From: Sphingobacteriaceae bacterium
GTDB taxonomy: Bacteria > Bacteroidota > Bacteroidia > B-17B0 > Aurantibacillaceae
Assembly: GCA_002319075.1 (NCBI GenBank)
Contig: NVQB01000001.1
Coordinates: forward strand, 4,526,001 to 4,590,000
Reading direction: 5' to 3'
DNA: 64,000 bases
The translations under genes were made by a program, and so were the position numbers. The notes under the pieces were generated by a model, which saw only the letters and a program-made list of their open reading frames with translations, had not been told where the DNA came from and did not search any database. Positions 51,593-60,230 of this stretch are shown piece by piece; positions within the stretch are counted from its first letter, which is position 1; each line of letters begins with the position of its first letter.

Positions 51593-51628
51593 ACTATGAT
51601 TTATGTACACAAATCCAACCTCTTGCTC

Positions 51629-51646
51629 TCCCTATAGCTAGCGGGA
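51629..51646. repeat. degenerate copy of the T-loop palindrome
   Basis: TCCCTATAGCTAGCGGGA, four changes from TCCCGATAGCTATCGGGA, preceded by GCTC. No clear cloverleaf surrounds it. It begins the geneless stretch 51593-52385. Confidence 0.6.
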
Positions 51647-51859
51647 TTGCCGCTTCTACCGTAATACTGAAGTGAACGAATGGGATTAGTTCTACCTCAA
51701 GGGTAGTTCTTTGAAAAAAATTGTTCCATACAATGGAACGAAGATCTTTCCTGAAAAGGAAAGCCGGTGCGTAAATGCGCGTACTGCCTTGTTGCGGGTT
51801 TCCAAAAGCCCCATAGTGTTGTCATCCCCTGACTGATAATATTCTGCAGTAGTGATTAT

Positions 51860-52060
51860 TTAGCGTGCCACCAACACGTTGTGTGTTATGGGTTCAATTC
51901 CCGTTTCGCCTGAAAAACGAATAGCTCAATTGGTTAGAGCAACAACTCAAAGCGCAGGTTCGAATCCTGCCGCGATTTCTGATCGTGTAACTCAGTGGTA
52001 GAGTGCTGGACTGTTAATCCAGAAGGGGGGAGCAGGCTCGCTTCCAAAAAACAAATGAGT
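51860..52060 (+). ncRNA. array of degenerate tRNA-like elements
   Basis: Three consecutive partial cloverleaves. Near 51885-51913: ACA-CGTTGTG-TGT followed by a T-arm, ATGGG-TTCAATT-CCCGT. Near 51918-51978: D-arm GCTC/GAGC and a perfect T-arm GCAGG-TTCGAAT-CCTGC with only 13 nt between, so no anticodon arm. Near 51982-52047: D-arm ACTC/GAGT, anticodon arm CTGGA-CTGTTAA-TCCAG (GTT, Asn) and an abnormal T-arm GGAGC/GCTTC, without a matching acceptor stem. They may be tRNA remnants or a dedicated tRNA-like RNA. Confidence 0.5.
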
Positions 52061-52385
52061 CAACCGAAAGAAGGAATAAAGCCGTTCTGCTTACACTTAG
52101 CAATAGGTAAAAAGCAATTGGCAATAAACCAAGGTATGCAGATACCGCTTATGCAAAAATGCTGCTTTCTATAAAGCAAACAAATCTTCACGAAGGTTTG
52201 CAGATGTTATAAAAACCAACATTGGAGGCTTTAGCTCAAGCAGATCCTCCGTTTAAATTTAATGAGCGATTTTGTTTCTTCTTTTAAATAAAATAAATAA
52301 ACAATGAAGCGATATTCTGCTTCATTAGAAAATAAATATCAACCCGATGAACGTTGCCGGTACGTTTATCAAAAAACAAAAACAA

Positions 52386-53486
52386 ATGAAAATAGTAAAA
52401 ATAAATGCCTGGAAAAAAGGCTTAGTGTTTAAGAACGATAACCTGGTAAGGGTATTGAACGAAGGTGTATACTGGCTAAACCTGTTCGCCGAGGTAAAGG
52501 AGTATGATATGGCAAGACCATTTAATGCACCGTTGAATTTAAATATTCTGTTGAAGAACGAAGATTTTGTAAATGCAACTATTCTTGTTGAAGTAAAAAA
52601 TAACGAGATCGCCTTGCAATATGAAAACGGTTTATTCAAAGATGTATTAACTCCAGGTAGATATGTATTCTGGAAAGGTTTGATCAACTACAAGTTTATT
52701 GTTGCTGATTTGAATGCCAGAGAAATGGATGTTGGAATTGATAAGTCACTGCTGTCAAGAAAAGAGTTGCTGGCATTTGTAAGATCGTACACTGTTGAAC
52801 CATATGAAAAAGCGGTGATGTATGTAGATGGCAAGCTCACTAAAATAATTGATCCAGGAACTTACTACTTCTGGAAAAACAGCACCTCGATTGTGATCAC
52901 CAGAGCTGACTTAAGAGCTATTCAAATGGAAATAGCCGGACAAGAAATTCTGACTAAAGACAAAGCTGCATTAAGAATTAACTTTTATGCACAGTACAAT
53001 ATCAAAGATATTGTTAAGGCAGTAGTTAATAACAAAGAATACGACAAGCAATTGTATGTATTAATGCAACTGGCTTTGAGAGAGTTTGTAGGTTCATTGA
53101 CCTTAGATGAATTGCTGGAAAAGAAAGAGAACGTATCATCTTACGTTATAGAAACTGTTTCTAAAAAAGCAGAAGCGTTAGGTGTAACCTTAAATGGATG
53201 CGGTATCAGAGACATCATATTGCCAGGCGATATGAAGGACATCATGAACCAAGTATTAGTAGCTGAGAAAAAAGCACAGGCAAATACTATCATGAGAAGA
53301 GAAGAAACCGCATCGACCAGAAGCTTGTTGAACACTGCAAAATTAATGGAAGATAACGCGATGTTATTCAAATTAAAAGAAATGGAATATGTAGAAAAGA
53401 TTGCAGAAAAGATCAACAACATTTCTTTGTCAGGTGGTTCGCAGTTAGTGGATCAATTAAAACAAATATTTGTTCCGGCTAAGTAA
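52386..53486 (+). CDS. slipin-family SPFH/Band 7 protein
   Basis: 366 residues from ATG 52386 (52347 is an alternative). Two repeated N-terminal segments (GLVFKNDNLVRVLNEGVYWL, then KAVMYVDGKLTKIIDPGTYY) precede the SPFH core, which ends with a coiled coil (LVAEKKAQANTIMRREETAS). No N-terminal membrane helix is visible, unlike membrane stomatins. Slipins of this subgroup have been reported near RNA-repair genes (RtcB, TROVE/Ro60) and tRNA-like RNAs. No such enzyme is in this window, but tRNA-like elements flank the gene on both sides. Confidence 0.85.
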   Translation: MKIVKINAWKKGLVFKNDNLVRVLNEGVYWLNLFAEVKEYDMARPFNAPLNLNILLKNEDFVNATILVEVKNNEIALQYENGLFKDVLTPGRYVFWKGLINYKFIVADLNAREMDVGIDKSLLSRKELLAFVRSYTVEPYEKAVMYVDGKLTKIIDPGTYYFWKNSTSIVITRADLRAIQMEIAGQEILTKDKAALRINFYAQYNIKDIVKAVVNNKEYDKQLYVLMQLALREFVGSLTLDELLEKKENVSSYVIETVSKKAEALGVTLNGCGIRDIILPGDMKDIMNQVLVAEKKAQANTIMRREETASTRSLLNTAKLMEDNAMLFKLKEMEYVEKIAEKINNISLSGGSQLVDQLKQIFVPAK

Positions 53487-53505
53487 TTAACCGAACAAAG
53501 ATAAG

Positions 53506-53535
53506 CCCCTCGTCTCAGTAGGGACGAGGGTTTAT
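53506..53535 (+). terminator. hairpin after the slipin gene
   Basis: CCCTCGTC...GACGAGGG, an 8-bp stem followed by TTTATT, 20 bp past the slipin stop. Confidence 0.7.
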
Positions 53536-53640
53536 TCCGGTATACCTTAGTGGTAGAGTTGCTGTTTGTAAATAGCGTGTTGCAAGTTCTCCGGATACCT
53601 ATCGGGATTGCTATCGAATCAAACCGGTTTATGGCAGAAG
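53535..53640 (+). ncRNA. tRNA-like element with variant palindrome in the T-arm
   Basis: CCGGTATACC and a D-arm-like TTAGTGGTAGAG are followed by an anticodon-like hairpin GCTGTTTGTAAATAGC, one base short of a regular arm. The T-arm is GCAA-GTTC-[TCCGGATACCTATCGG]-GA-TTGC (53582-53611). The insert is a variant of that in the His and Phe genes, again directly after TTC. The 3' ACCGG could pair with the 5' CCGGT. It is not a functional-looking tRNA. Confidence 0.5.
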
Positions 53641-53803
53641 GAGCGCTCAATAAGGTTAAAATGGCATAACTCGGTAACTTTATTGTTTTTCGGGGCGGCT
53701 GTGCCTAAATATAAATAAACTTACAAAAATTATTTTTTCTTCCCCACAACTTTTGCGCCTGATCCCTGATCCCCGATATCGGCATTTAAACCGACAACGG
53801 TCA

Positions 53804-53838
53804 AGAAAAAACCCCTGAAAATACTTGATTTTCAGGGG
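53804..53838 (-). terminator. terminator of tRNA-Asp
   Basis: CCCCTGAAAAT...ATTTTCAGGGG, an 11-bp perfect stem with an A-run on its plus-strand left side. On the minus strand this ends in a T-run, 17 bp beyond the tRNA. Confidence 0.8.
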
Positions 53839-53854
53839 TTTAATTTTATTTCTG

Positions 53855-53928
53855 CGGACTGGACGGGACTCGAACCCGCGACCTCCGCCGTGACAGGGCG
53901 GCATTCTAACCAGCTGAACTACCAATCC
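53855..53928 (-). tRNA. tRNA-Asp(GTC)
   Basis: On the minus strand: acceptor GGATTGG/CCAGTCC with one G-T pair, D-arm GTTC/GAAT, anticodon arm CCGCC-CTGTCAC-GGCGG (GTC), T-arm GCGGG-TTCGAGT-CCCGT, discriminator G. Regular 74-nt cloverleaf; CCA not encoded. Confidence 0.95.
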
Positions 53929-54042
53929 GTTTGATCATTAAACTTTATTTCTAAATCTTAATGATTTCCCGTGGTTAAATCGGGAGTGCAAATTTAGCAG
54001 ATTAATTCTAGTTTACAAAATTTATTTTCAAAAAAAATAATT

Positions 54043-54546
54043 TTAAAGAGATAAAATTTGTTGACCATGATTTTTACTTTCTACTTCTCTTATTATTTCT
54101 TTAATAAACCCCTTATAATCAATGATAAACGTTGTTCGCACGATGCCATCATAAATTTTCCCGAAAAGTTTTTTTGTACCCCATACATCATACGCTTTAA
54201 TTATTTTCATATCAACATCAGCTAAAAGCGGGAAGGGGAGTGAAAATTTCTTAGCAAATTTCGCATGCGATTTTTCGTCGTCAGCACTCACTCCAACTAC
54301 TGCGTAATTTTTTTGAGCAAGAACTTTGTACTCATCGCGTAAATTGCACGCCTGGTTAGTGCAGGTTGGAGTATTGTCTTTCGGATAAAAATAAAGGACC
54401 AGGGTTTTGCCAGAAAAGTCTGCTAAGCGAATAGTATTTCCATCCTGGTCCTTTGTTTCGAAGTCGGGAGCTTTATCTCCCGGTTTTAAAGAACTCGTAT
54501 GTGCTTTAAAAGCCGCCTCGTTATTCTTCTTCTTCGTTACGGACAT
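54043..54546 (-). CDS. bcp: thioredoxin-dependent peroxiredoxin (Bcp/PrxQ)
   Basis: 167 residues from ATG 54546. PrxQ-type motifs: GDKAPDFETKDQDGNTI, VLYFYPKDNTPTCTNQACNL with the peroxidatic Cys in PTCT and the resolving Cys five residues later, and the conserved RTTFIID. It reduces hydroperoxides using thioredoxin. Its start overlaps the end of the histone-like gene by 26 nt, in a different frame, so the two are co-transcribed. Confidence 0.93.
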   Translation of the reverse strand: MSVTKKKNNEAAFKAHTSSLKPGDKAPDFETKDQDGNTIRLADFSGKTLVLYFYPKDNTPTCTNQACNLRDEYKVLAQKNYAVVGVSADDEKSHAKFAKKFSLPFPLLADVDMKIIKAYDVWGTKKLFGKIYDGIVRTTFIIDYKGFIKEIIREVESKNHGQQILSL

Positions 54547-55162
54547 TTTTATCTCCACGTGCAATATCTTCTCCATCGTTATCATCATCATTTACTGATG
54601 AGTTCGTGTTCGCAGAGTGATCGTAATTGTTGTTTGCTTTTGTATCGTTTTCTTCGTCGTGAGAAGGTGTTATTTTTTCCATCACGTTGTGAGCTGCATT
54701 TTTTACAAAATCAGTAACAGCACCTGTTATTGCAGCAATTGTACTTATTTCTTTTTTAGGTGCCGCTTTTTTAATTGCTTTTTTTACCACTTTTTTTGCA
54801 GGAGCAATTTTTTTGGTAACAGCTTTCTTAACCGTTTTTACAGCTTTTTTCGCTGCTTTAACCACTTTTTTCGCTGCTTTTTTAGGAGCTACTTTTTTTA
54901 TAGCTTTCTTAACCGCCTTTTTTGCCGCTACTTTTTTAACCACCTTTTTTGCAGCCTTTACTACTTTTTTAGCGGTCTTTTTTGCTGCGCCTTTTTTTGG
55001 TGCTGCTTTTTTAACGGCTTTTTTTGCCGTAGCTTTTTTAGGCGCAACTTTTTTTACTGCCTTTTTTGCTTTAGCTGCAGTTTTTTTAACCGCTTTCGCT
55101 ACTTTTTTCGCTGTTTTCTTTACTGCTTTCTTCGCAGTTTTTTTAGCTATCTTCTTTGCCAT
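54521..55162 (-). CDS. histone H1-like Lys/Ala/Pro-rich protein with acidic tail
   Basis: 213 residues. Residues 1-~145 are almost only Lys, Ala, Val and Thr with Pro at intervals, in degenerate units such as KKAVKKTAKKVAK and APKKA. This is the composition of bacterial histone H1-like (Hc1/Hc2, AlgP-type) proteins. After a short hydrophobic segment (TIAAITGAVTDFVKNA) the last ~50 residues are Asp/Glu/Asn-rich, ending RNEEEE. It probably binds and compacts DNA. It is co-transcribed with nth (7-nt gap) and bcp (overlap). Confidence 0.8.
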   Translation of the reverse strand: MAKKIAKKTAKKAVKKTAKKVAKAVKKTAAKAKKAVKKVAPKKATAKKAVKKAAPKKGAAKKTAKKVVKAAKKVVKKVAAKKAVKKAIKKVAPKKAAKKVVKAAKKAVKTVKKAVTKKIAPAKKVVKKAIKKAAPKKEISTIAAITGAVTDFVKNAAHNVMEKITPSHDEENDTKANNNYDHSANTNSSVNDDDNDGEDIARGDKNVRNEEEE

Positions 55163-55169
55163 AGGGTTT

Positions 55170-55892
55170 TTATTTTTTTAAATTATTGATTTGATCAGAT
55201 TTTAATTTTTTCGTCGAAGCCTTAGTTGGCGGGGTGTTTGGCTTCTGTATGTTTATATAATTTTTTTCAAAATACTTACAATACATCGTAATCGGACAAA
55301 TTTCGCACTTTGGAGTTCGTGCCAAACAAATATACCTGCCATGTAATATCAACCAGTGATGTGCTTTCGGTACCAATTGTTCTGGTATAAATTTAATTAA
55401 TTGTTTTTCAGATTGCAAGGGATTTTTAGCATTCGTAGTTAAACCTATTCTGTTGCTTACTCTGAATACGTGTGTATCTACAGCCATAGTAGGTTTATCA
55501 TAAATAACAGAAGCTATTACATTGGCTGTTTTTCGGCCCACTCCGGGTAAAGTCATTAAAGTTTCCACATCTGATGGTACTTTACTATGATAATCTTGTG
55601 CCAATTTTTTTGCCATGCCGGCCAGATGTTTTGCTTTGTTGTTGGGATAACTAATGCTTCTGATATATGTAAACAGAGTGTCAGAACTGGCCTCTGCCAT
55701 GGCTTGCGCAGTAGGGTAATCTTTAAATAATTTTGGAGTTGTAAGATTTACCCGCTTATCTGTGCATTGTGCACTCAAAATTACGGCTACAAGTAACTCA
55801 AAGGGATTAGAATAAATGAGTTCTGTTTCAGCAGGTGCTGAGTGGGTGTCAAAATATTCCAATACTTTTTCGTAGCGCTCCTTCTTTGTCAT
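55170..55892 (-). CDS. nth: endonuclease III (DNA glycosylase/AP lyase)
   Basis: 240 residues. The helix-hairpin-helix LPGVGRKTANVIASV holds the catalytic Lys (GRKTA), and the catalytic Asp is in AVDTHVFRVSNR. The [4Fe-4S] cluster ligands are in CLARTPKCEICPITMYC (C-X6-C-X2-C-X5-C). It removes oxidised pyrimidines. The ~25 C-terminal residues after the cluster form a basic extension. It is the first gene of the three-gene nth / histone-like / bcp operon, a sensible DNA-protection set. Confidence 0.95.
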   Translation of the reverse strand: MTKKERYEKVLEYFDTHSAPAETELIYSNPFELLVAVILSAQCTDKRVNLTTPKLFKDYPTAQAMAEASSDTLFTYIRSISYPNNKAKHLAGMAKKLAQDYHSKVPSDVETLMTLPGVGRKTANVIASVIYDKPTMAVDTHVFRVSNRIGLTTNAKNPLQSEKQLIKFIPEQLVPKAHHWLILHGRYICLARTPKCEICPITMYCKYFEKNYINIQKPNTPPTKASTKKLKSDQINNLKK

Positions 55893-55974
55893 AGAAAAAG
55901 TAAATTTAGTGTAATTTGTAATCAGAGCTATAAAGGAATCCTTAATTTTGTTTAAAGATATATTTATTTATTCT

Positions 55975-56511
55975 ATGCGAGACTTCACTTTATTACTGTT
56001 TTTGTCAGCACTTATTTTTCTTCCCGCTGCATGTGAAAATCATCCTAAGGAAATTCCTCATCAACAAGATAACGCAGCAACAGACAAACAAATTCGTGAG
56101 CAATTTATCAGGGCCAATCAACAATTAGCGCAAAAAGAAAACGATGAAATGGATTACTACGCGAAGTCGCATAAAATGGCCTTTGTAAGAACTAAGTCGG
56201 GTATACGGTATTTTGTGTACAAACCGTCGGTAAAAGGAGATAGCATTAGAGATGGAATGACGGTTGGTCTCGATTTTGACATTAAACTTTTAGATGGCAC
56301 TTTGTGTTACTCTTCCAAAACAGAAGGACGAAAAACTATTGTGATCGGACACGACGATGTTGAAAGTGGCATTCATCACGGGCTTCAGTATTTAAAAAGT
56401 GGGGATAAAGCTTTATTATTAATACCCTCGCCGTTAGCTCACGGTCTTTTAGGGGACTTTAAAAAGATCCCTCCGCAGATGCCTATTTTGTGTGACGTAG
56501 CTATTTATTGA
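55975..56511 (+). CDS. GldI-like FKBP peptidyl-prolyl isomerase lipoprotein
   Basis: 178 residues from ATG 55975. The signal peptide ends in a lipobox, FLPAACEN (Cys ~17). A ~110-residue FKBP-type domain follows (VKGDSIRDGMTVGLDFDIKL, GLQYLKSGDKALLLIPSPLA). This layout matches GldI and related gliding-motility-associated foldases, which assist periplasmic proteins of the T9SS pathway. It is divergent from nth. Direct involvement in gliding is inferred. Confidence 0.78.
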   Translation: MRDFTLLLFLSALIFLPAACENHPKEIPHQQDNAATDKQIREQFIRANQQLAQKENDEMDYYAKSHKMAFVRTKSGIRYFVYKPSVKGDSIRDGMTVGLDFDIKLLDGTLCYSSKTEGRKTIVIGHDDVESGIHHGLQYLKSGDKALLLIPSPLAHGLLGDFKKIPPQMPILCDVAIY

Positions 56512-56628
56512 GTAATCGCGTTAATGATTTCGAGCCAAACAATGGCACATTAATCATAGATGCAGAATAGAGTATCGAAAGATAAGAGGTAGCCTAAACC
56601 AGGAAGACAGAAGAAGAACACGAATTCG

Positions 56629-58395
56629 TTAAACCCGAACCCCGATCACCAAAACGTCATCTACCTGCTCTAAATCACCTTTCCATTCTTCAAAGCGATC
56701 TGTGATGATTTCTTTTTGCTTGTCGATTTGCATTTCAGAGACTTCCACAAAGATTTTGCGGAGTTGTTTGTGCATGAATTTTTTGCCGTCAGGTCCGCCA
56801 AACTGGTCCCCGTATCCGTCTGTAAAGGTATAGATCATATCACCTTTTTCAAGGCTTATTTCGTTAAATGTAAAAACGCCACTATCGTCATGTGATTTAC
56901 CAACCGGCATTTTATCAGCCTTACAATTGATTATAGTTTTGTTACGAATAATGCAGAAGCTATTGTTAGCTGCCGCAAACTGTAATTTCATATTACGAAT
57001 GTCGAGCTTGCATAAGATGGCATCCATCCCGTCTTTACTTTCTTCTGAGCTCCCTTCAGGATTAAGGGCTCTGATAATTCCCGCTTTAACTTCGTTTAAA
57101 ACAAGATCGGGACGTGTAATTTTCTGATTGATGGCGTCATTCAGTTTACTAATGTTCAATAAGCTCATAAAAGCTCCAGGAACACCGTGACCTGTTGAGT
57201 CGGCCGTAATATAGATAAAACTGTCTGGTAAACGGGTAGCCCAGTAAAAGTCACCGGCAACAATATCTTTAGGTTTAAATAGTACAAAATGTTCGGTGAG
57301 ATTAGCGCTCATCAAATTACTGTTGGCCATTAAAGCCGTTTGAATTCGCTTCGCATAATTTATACTATCAAGAATTTCTTTTTGTTTCTCGTCAACCAAA
57401 TGTTTCTGAGTTTCAATTTCATTTTTTTGTTCAGATAATAATTTGTTGGCACGTCTCCTTTGATTGTTACTTCGGATAGTGAAAATTAATAACAGCACTG
57501 CAAAAAACGAAAGGATGGTAATTATGTAAATTACTGTACTCTGCTGTCCGATTTTAGCGACGTTGGCATCGATATCGGCTTGTTTTTCACGAATCTCTTT
57601 ATCCTGTTTTGCCATCAGATCTTTTTGCTCCTGGATGCGCGTACTTACCTGGTCATACTCATGCTGCTTCGCTTTCAAAACTTCCAACTTTATACGCAGG
57701 GTATCTTCCATCTGCACAAGCATGGTTTCTTTTGCTTTCTTCTCTTCCTCAAGGGTTTTATAACTGGAAACTAATTTTTTAATATCGTCCTTGTCAACGG
57801 CTATCTGCCCGTTACCCGAAGATGCTATAGCGCTGAATTTATCGAAGATGGATTTCCATTCTTGTTCTTTTACAATGGCTTTTTCGTAGAGGTAGTCTTT
57901 AACGATCAAAGGCGACTCCTCCATTTTTGATTTATTGATAATGTATTTTATCCTTCCATCTGTTTCTACAAAAGAGATCATGGATTTTTTGAAATCCTGG
58001 AGCTTTTCTGCCACCATCAATACCGCCTTACCTCTGATTTTTGCATAAATAGACCAGAAATTATCGTTGCGGGAACCGTCTATAACAAGCATCTGGCAAT
58101 TCGGACTAATGTCATTAACTGTTTTACAGTAAACAACTTTGATCGGAATTCTGCCACGAAATTTAACCAGATTTGGTATTCCTTTAAGTTGATAATGAAG
58201 AGCTTCTGAACTCATTACACAAATAACAAATTCATTCATTCTATCTTCAAATGGCCATGTAATGTAATTGGTAAACTTGTAGATATATACCGCCTTCATT
58301 TGAGCTGGGGTAATACCTTTCTTTTGAGAGAATGCGGAGAACGTGAGAATAAAGCTGAGAATAGCAAATAAGTATAACCTGATTTTTATAATCAC
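56629..58395 (-). CDS. YfiR-domain / SpoIIE-type serine phosphatase
   Basis: 588 residues from GTG 58395. A signal peptide precedes a YfiR/DUF4154-like periplasmic domain (residues ~30-170, KAVYIYKFTNYITWPF). A coiled coil (~210-285) leads to one membrane helix (~290-312) and a short coiled coil, then a PP2C/SpoIIE phosphatase (DIVAGDFYWATRLP, DSTGHGVPGAFMSLL, DGMDAILCKLD, TFTDGYGDQFGG). Metal-binding aspartates are in place. It would turn an envelope signal into dephosphorylation of an anti-sigma antagonist or similar target. No partner is adjacent. Confidence 0.85.
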   Translation of the reverse strand: MIIKIRLYLFAILSFILTFSAFSQKKGITPAQMKAVYIYKFTNYITWPFEDRMNEFVICVMSSEALHYQLKGIPNLVKFRGRIPIKVVYCKTVNDISPNCQMLVIDGSRNDNFWSIYAKIRGKAVLMVAEKLQDFKKSMISFVETDGRIKYIINKSKMEESPLIVKDYLYEKAIVKEQEWKSIFDKFSAIASSGNGQIAVDKDDIKKLVSSYKTLEEEKKAKETMLVQMEDTLRIKLEVLKAKQHEYDQVSTRIQEQKDLMAKQDKEIREKQADIDANVAKIGQQSTVIYIITILSFFAVLLLIFTIRSNNQRRRANKLLSEQKNEIETQKHLVDEKQKEILDSINYAKRIQTALMANSNLMSANLTEHFVLFKPKDIVAGDFYWATRLPDSFIYITADSTGHGVPGAFMSLLNISKLNDAINQKITRPDLVLNEVKAGIIRALNPEGSSEESKDGMDAILCKLDIRNMKLQFAAANNSFCIIRNKTIINCKADKMPVGKSHDDSGVFTFNEISLEKGDMIYTFTDGYGDQFGGPDGKKFMHKQLRKIFVEVSEMQIDKQKEIITDRFEEWKGDLEQVDDVLVIGVRV

Positions 58396-58781
58396 TGTAA
58401 ATTAAGGTTTAGAATAAAGTTAATTGTGTGTGCTCAGTTCTTTTGTGTGTGCTAATATACTTTTTCATTTTCAATTAATACAACTTTTTGAGTATTTTGA
58501 GGTCAAAAATCATTAAAAATTTAGTTTTATCGCGACTCTGTTTCTTAAAAAATGTTTATAGTCTTTTTTCGATTAATCGGTTTTAAATAACGACTAAGTT
58601 ATACAATGCGTCTATAAGATTGCGGTAAATTCAATTAACCCCCCAATCCCCCTAAAATTACCACTATCGGGGGATAAATATATTGAGAAGACCTGTTTTT
58701 TTTTCTCTATTTTTGTTTTCATAACATTTTTGCACCGTGTGTGCGGTATGTTTTCACCCAGACGTTACTTTCGAAGAGGAT

Positions 58782-59483
58782 ATGATGAGTCAGAGATTTA
58801 CTTTATTTTATGCCGGATTCACTGCTTATGCGCCTGCCCTTTATTTTAGTGAGCTTGAGTTTATAGAATTTTGTAAAAACGAGAAGGACGAAGTTTTATC
58901 AGAATACATTTCAAAATTTTCAGACACTCTGCAGGACAAGTACTACGAAAGTAATGCGCATCTTAAAACAGCTATAAGTGTTGCAGAACATCTTGATATT
59001 GACATTCAAAAACATCCACAATCTTTTGAAGAGTATTTTAATTGGGTGTCGCACTACACAGAGTGTTTTGAAAGAGAATTCCCGATGGCAAGAATTGATC
59101 ACTACTACTTTTTGTTCGCGCGAAAAATCTCAGAAATTCTAAACAATCTTGGACTCTTAAAAATATATACGGATCTTAAAATTTCACACGAATCTTCTCC
59201 CGATCTTTCTAAAAAAATGGAGAAGTGTTTAAAAGATATTGAGTATATCCTTTTTAAGCTGATGGCTGCCGCAGCACTCTTATCAAGCGAACCGAGACAA
59301 AACTATTTTAATGTGTTTTATCGCAGTATTTGCCAGGAATTTCACGCTTTTAAAGGAATTGATCTAAACGATTTGCAAGAGCCGCAGCTTAAACAATTAA
59401 AAAAAATGGTGGAAGATTACAATCTTCACGTAATGGATGGTTTTAAAAATTGCATTAGTATGCTGAAGGAGTTGGGGATTTAA
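58782..59483 (+). CDS. hypothetical helical protein
   Basis: 233 residues from ATG 58782. A GTG at 58737 would add 15 residues that start VCAVCFHP and look unlike the rest. The protein is soluble, mostly helical and acidic, with LKTAISVAEHLDIDIQKHPQ and a C-terminal EDYNLHVMDGFKNC. I recognise no domain. It lies between two SpoIIE-type signalling genes transcribed the other way. The 386-bp gap 58396-58781 is AT-rich apart from CCCCC...GGGGG near 58651-58673. Confidence 0.6.
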   Translation: MMSQRFTLFYAGFTAYAPALYFSELEFIEFCKNEKDEVLSEYISKFSDTLQDKYYESNAHLKTAISVAEHLDIDIQKHPQSFEEYFNWVSHYTECFEREFPMARIDHYYFLFARKISEILNNLGLLKIYTDLKISHESSPDLSKKMEKCLKDIEYILFKLMAAAALLSSEPRQNYFNVFYRSICQEFHAFKGIDLNDLQEPQLKQLKKMVEDYNLHVMDGFKNCISMLKELGI

Positions 59484-59669
59484 GAGAAGAGAACCTAAAA
59501 CCTTGTTGCCTTCGCGTGTGTAGATGGTATTTATTGGATGATCTTAGATTTTATGCCATTTGAAAGCTCTAAATGAACGTCTTGATACCTGGAACCCTTC
59601 ATCAATCAACGCCTTCAGTCCAATTTTACATTCCTCTGCAACTTTTAGCTAAATCAAGGGGGTTTTAAT

Positions 59670-60230
59670 ACTCAGCACCTTGTGAACCTTTGAGTAAGGT
59701 GATTTTGCCAGTTAAGGTTTTTGGTATTGCCGGAAAAATTGGTAATCGTAATTTTCCATGCATAAGCATCTGTTTTGCATAGTTTAGATTTGTAAGTTCC
59801 ATCCCAACCCATCGCAAAATCGTAGGATTAAAAGATGCTTTCTCCCCAGCGATAAAAAATTTCAATGCTGTATTTTTTTATTGCACTTCCCTGCGGTTTA
59901 AATAAGTCATTTAGTCGATCGCCATTTGGAGTAAAAGCGTTTGGTATATATAATCCAAACTCGTCATTGATCAGAACCGGTTTTATAACTGTGTCTTTGC
60001 AACCCCATTTGTTTTGGGCAAATAATACTACTGGATAGTTCCCTGCGAGAGTGAATCTGTACTTGATGTTTTTTTTAGTCATTGCCTTAGAATCTAAGGT
60101 GGTAAACCAGCTCCACGAATTAAGACCATCACCGCGGCTGGTATTATAAAAAATTACGTCATCAAGCCCGGCAATGGGGTTTACTGGCTGAAATTCAAAA
60201 TCCGCTTCTGGGTTTGGATGGGCAATTACT
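59670..60230 (-). pseudogene. decayed PKD + CHU_C (gliding-type C-terminal domain) gene
   Basis: The minus strand reads ADFEFQPVNPIAGLDDVIFY and GDGLNSWSWF (end of a PKD domain), continuing to GLYIPNAFTPNGDRLNDLFK and YRWGESIF, the CHU_C signature. Then the frame shifts and stops. A CHU_C domain is the T9SS type B sorting signal of very large adhesins; here only the last ~170 residues remain, without a start. It abuts the 1174-residue sensor gene. Confidence 0.65.

Noticed and set aside
54617-55189. long Phe/Cys-rich frames on the plus strand
   Set aside because: They are the antisense of the Lys-rich histone-like gene and have no plausible protein composition.
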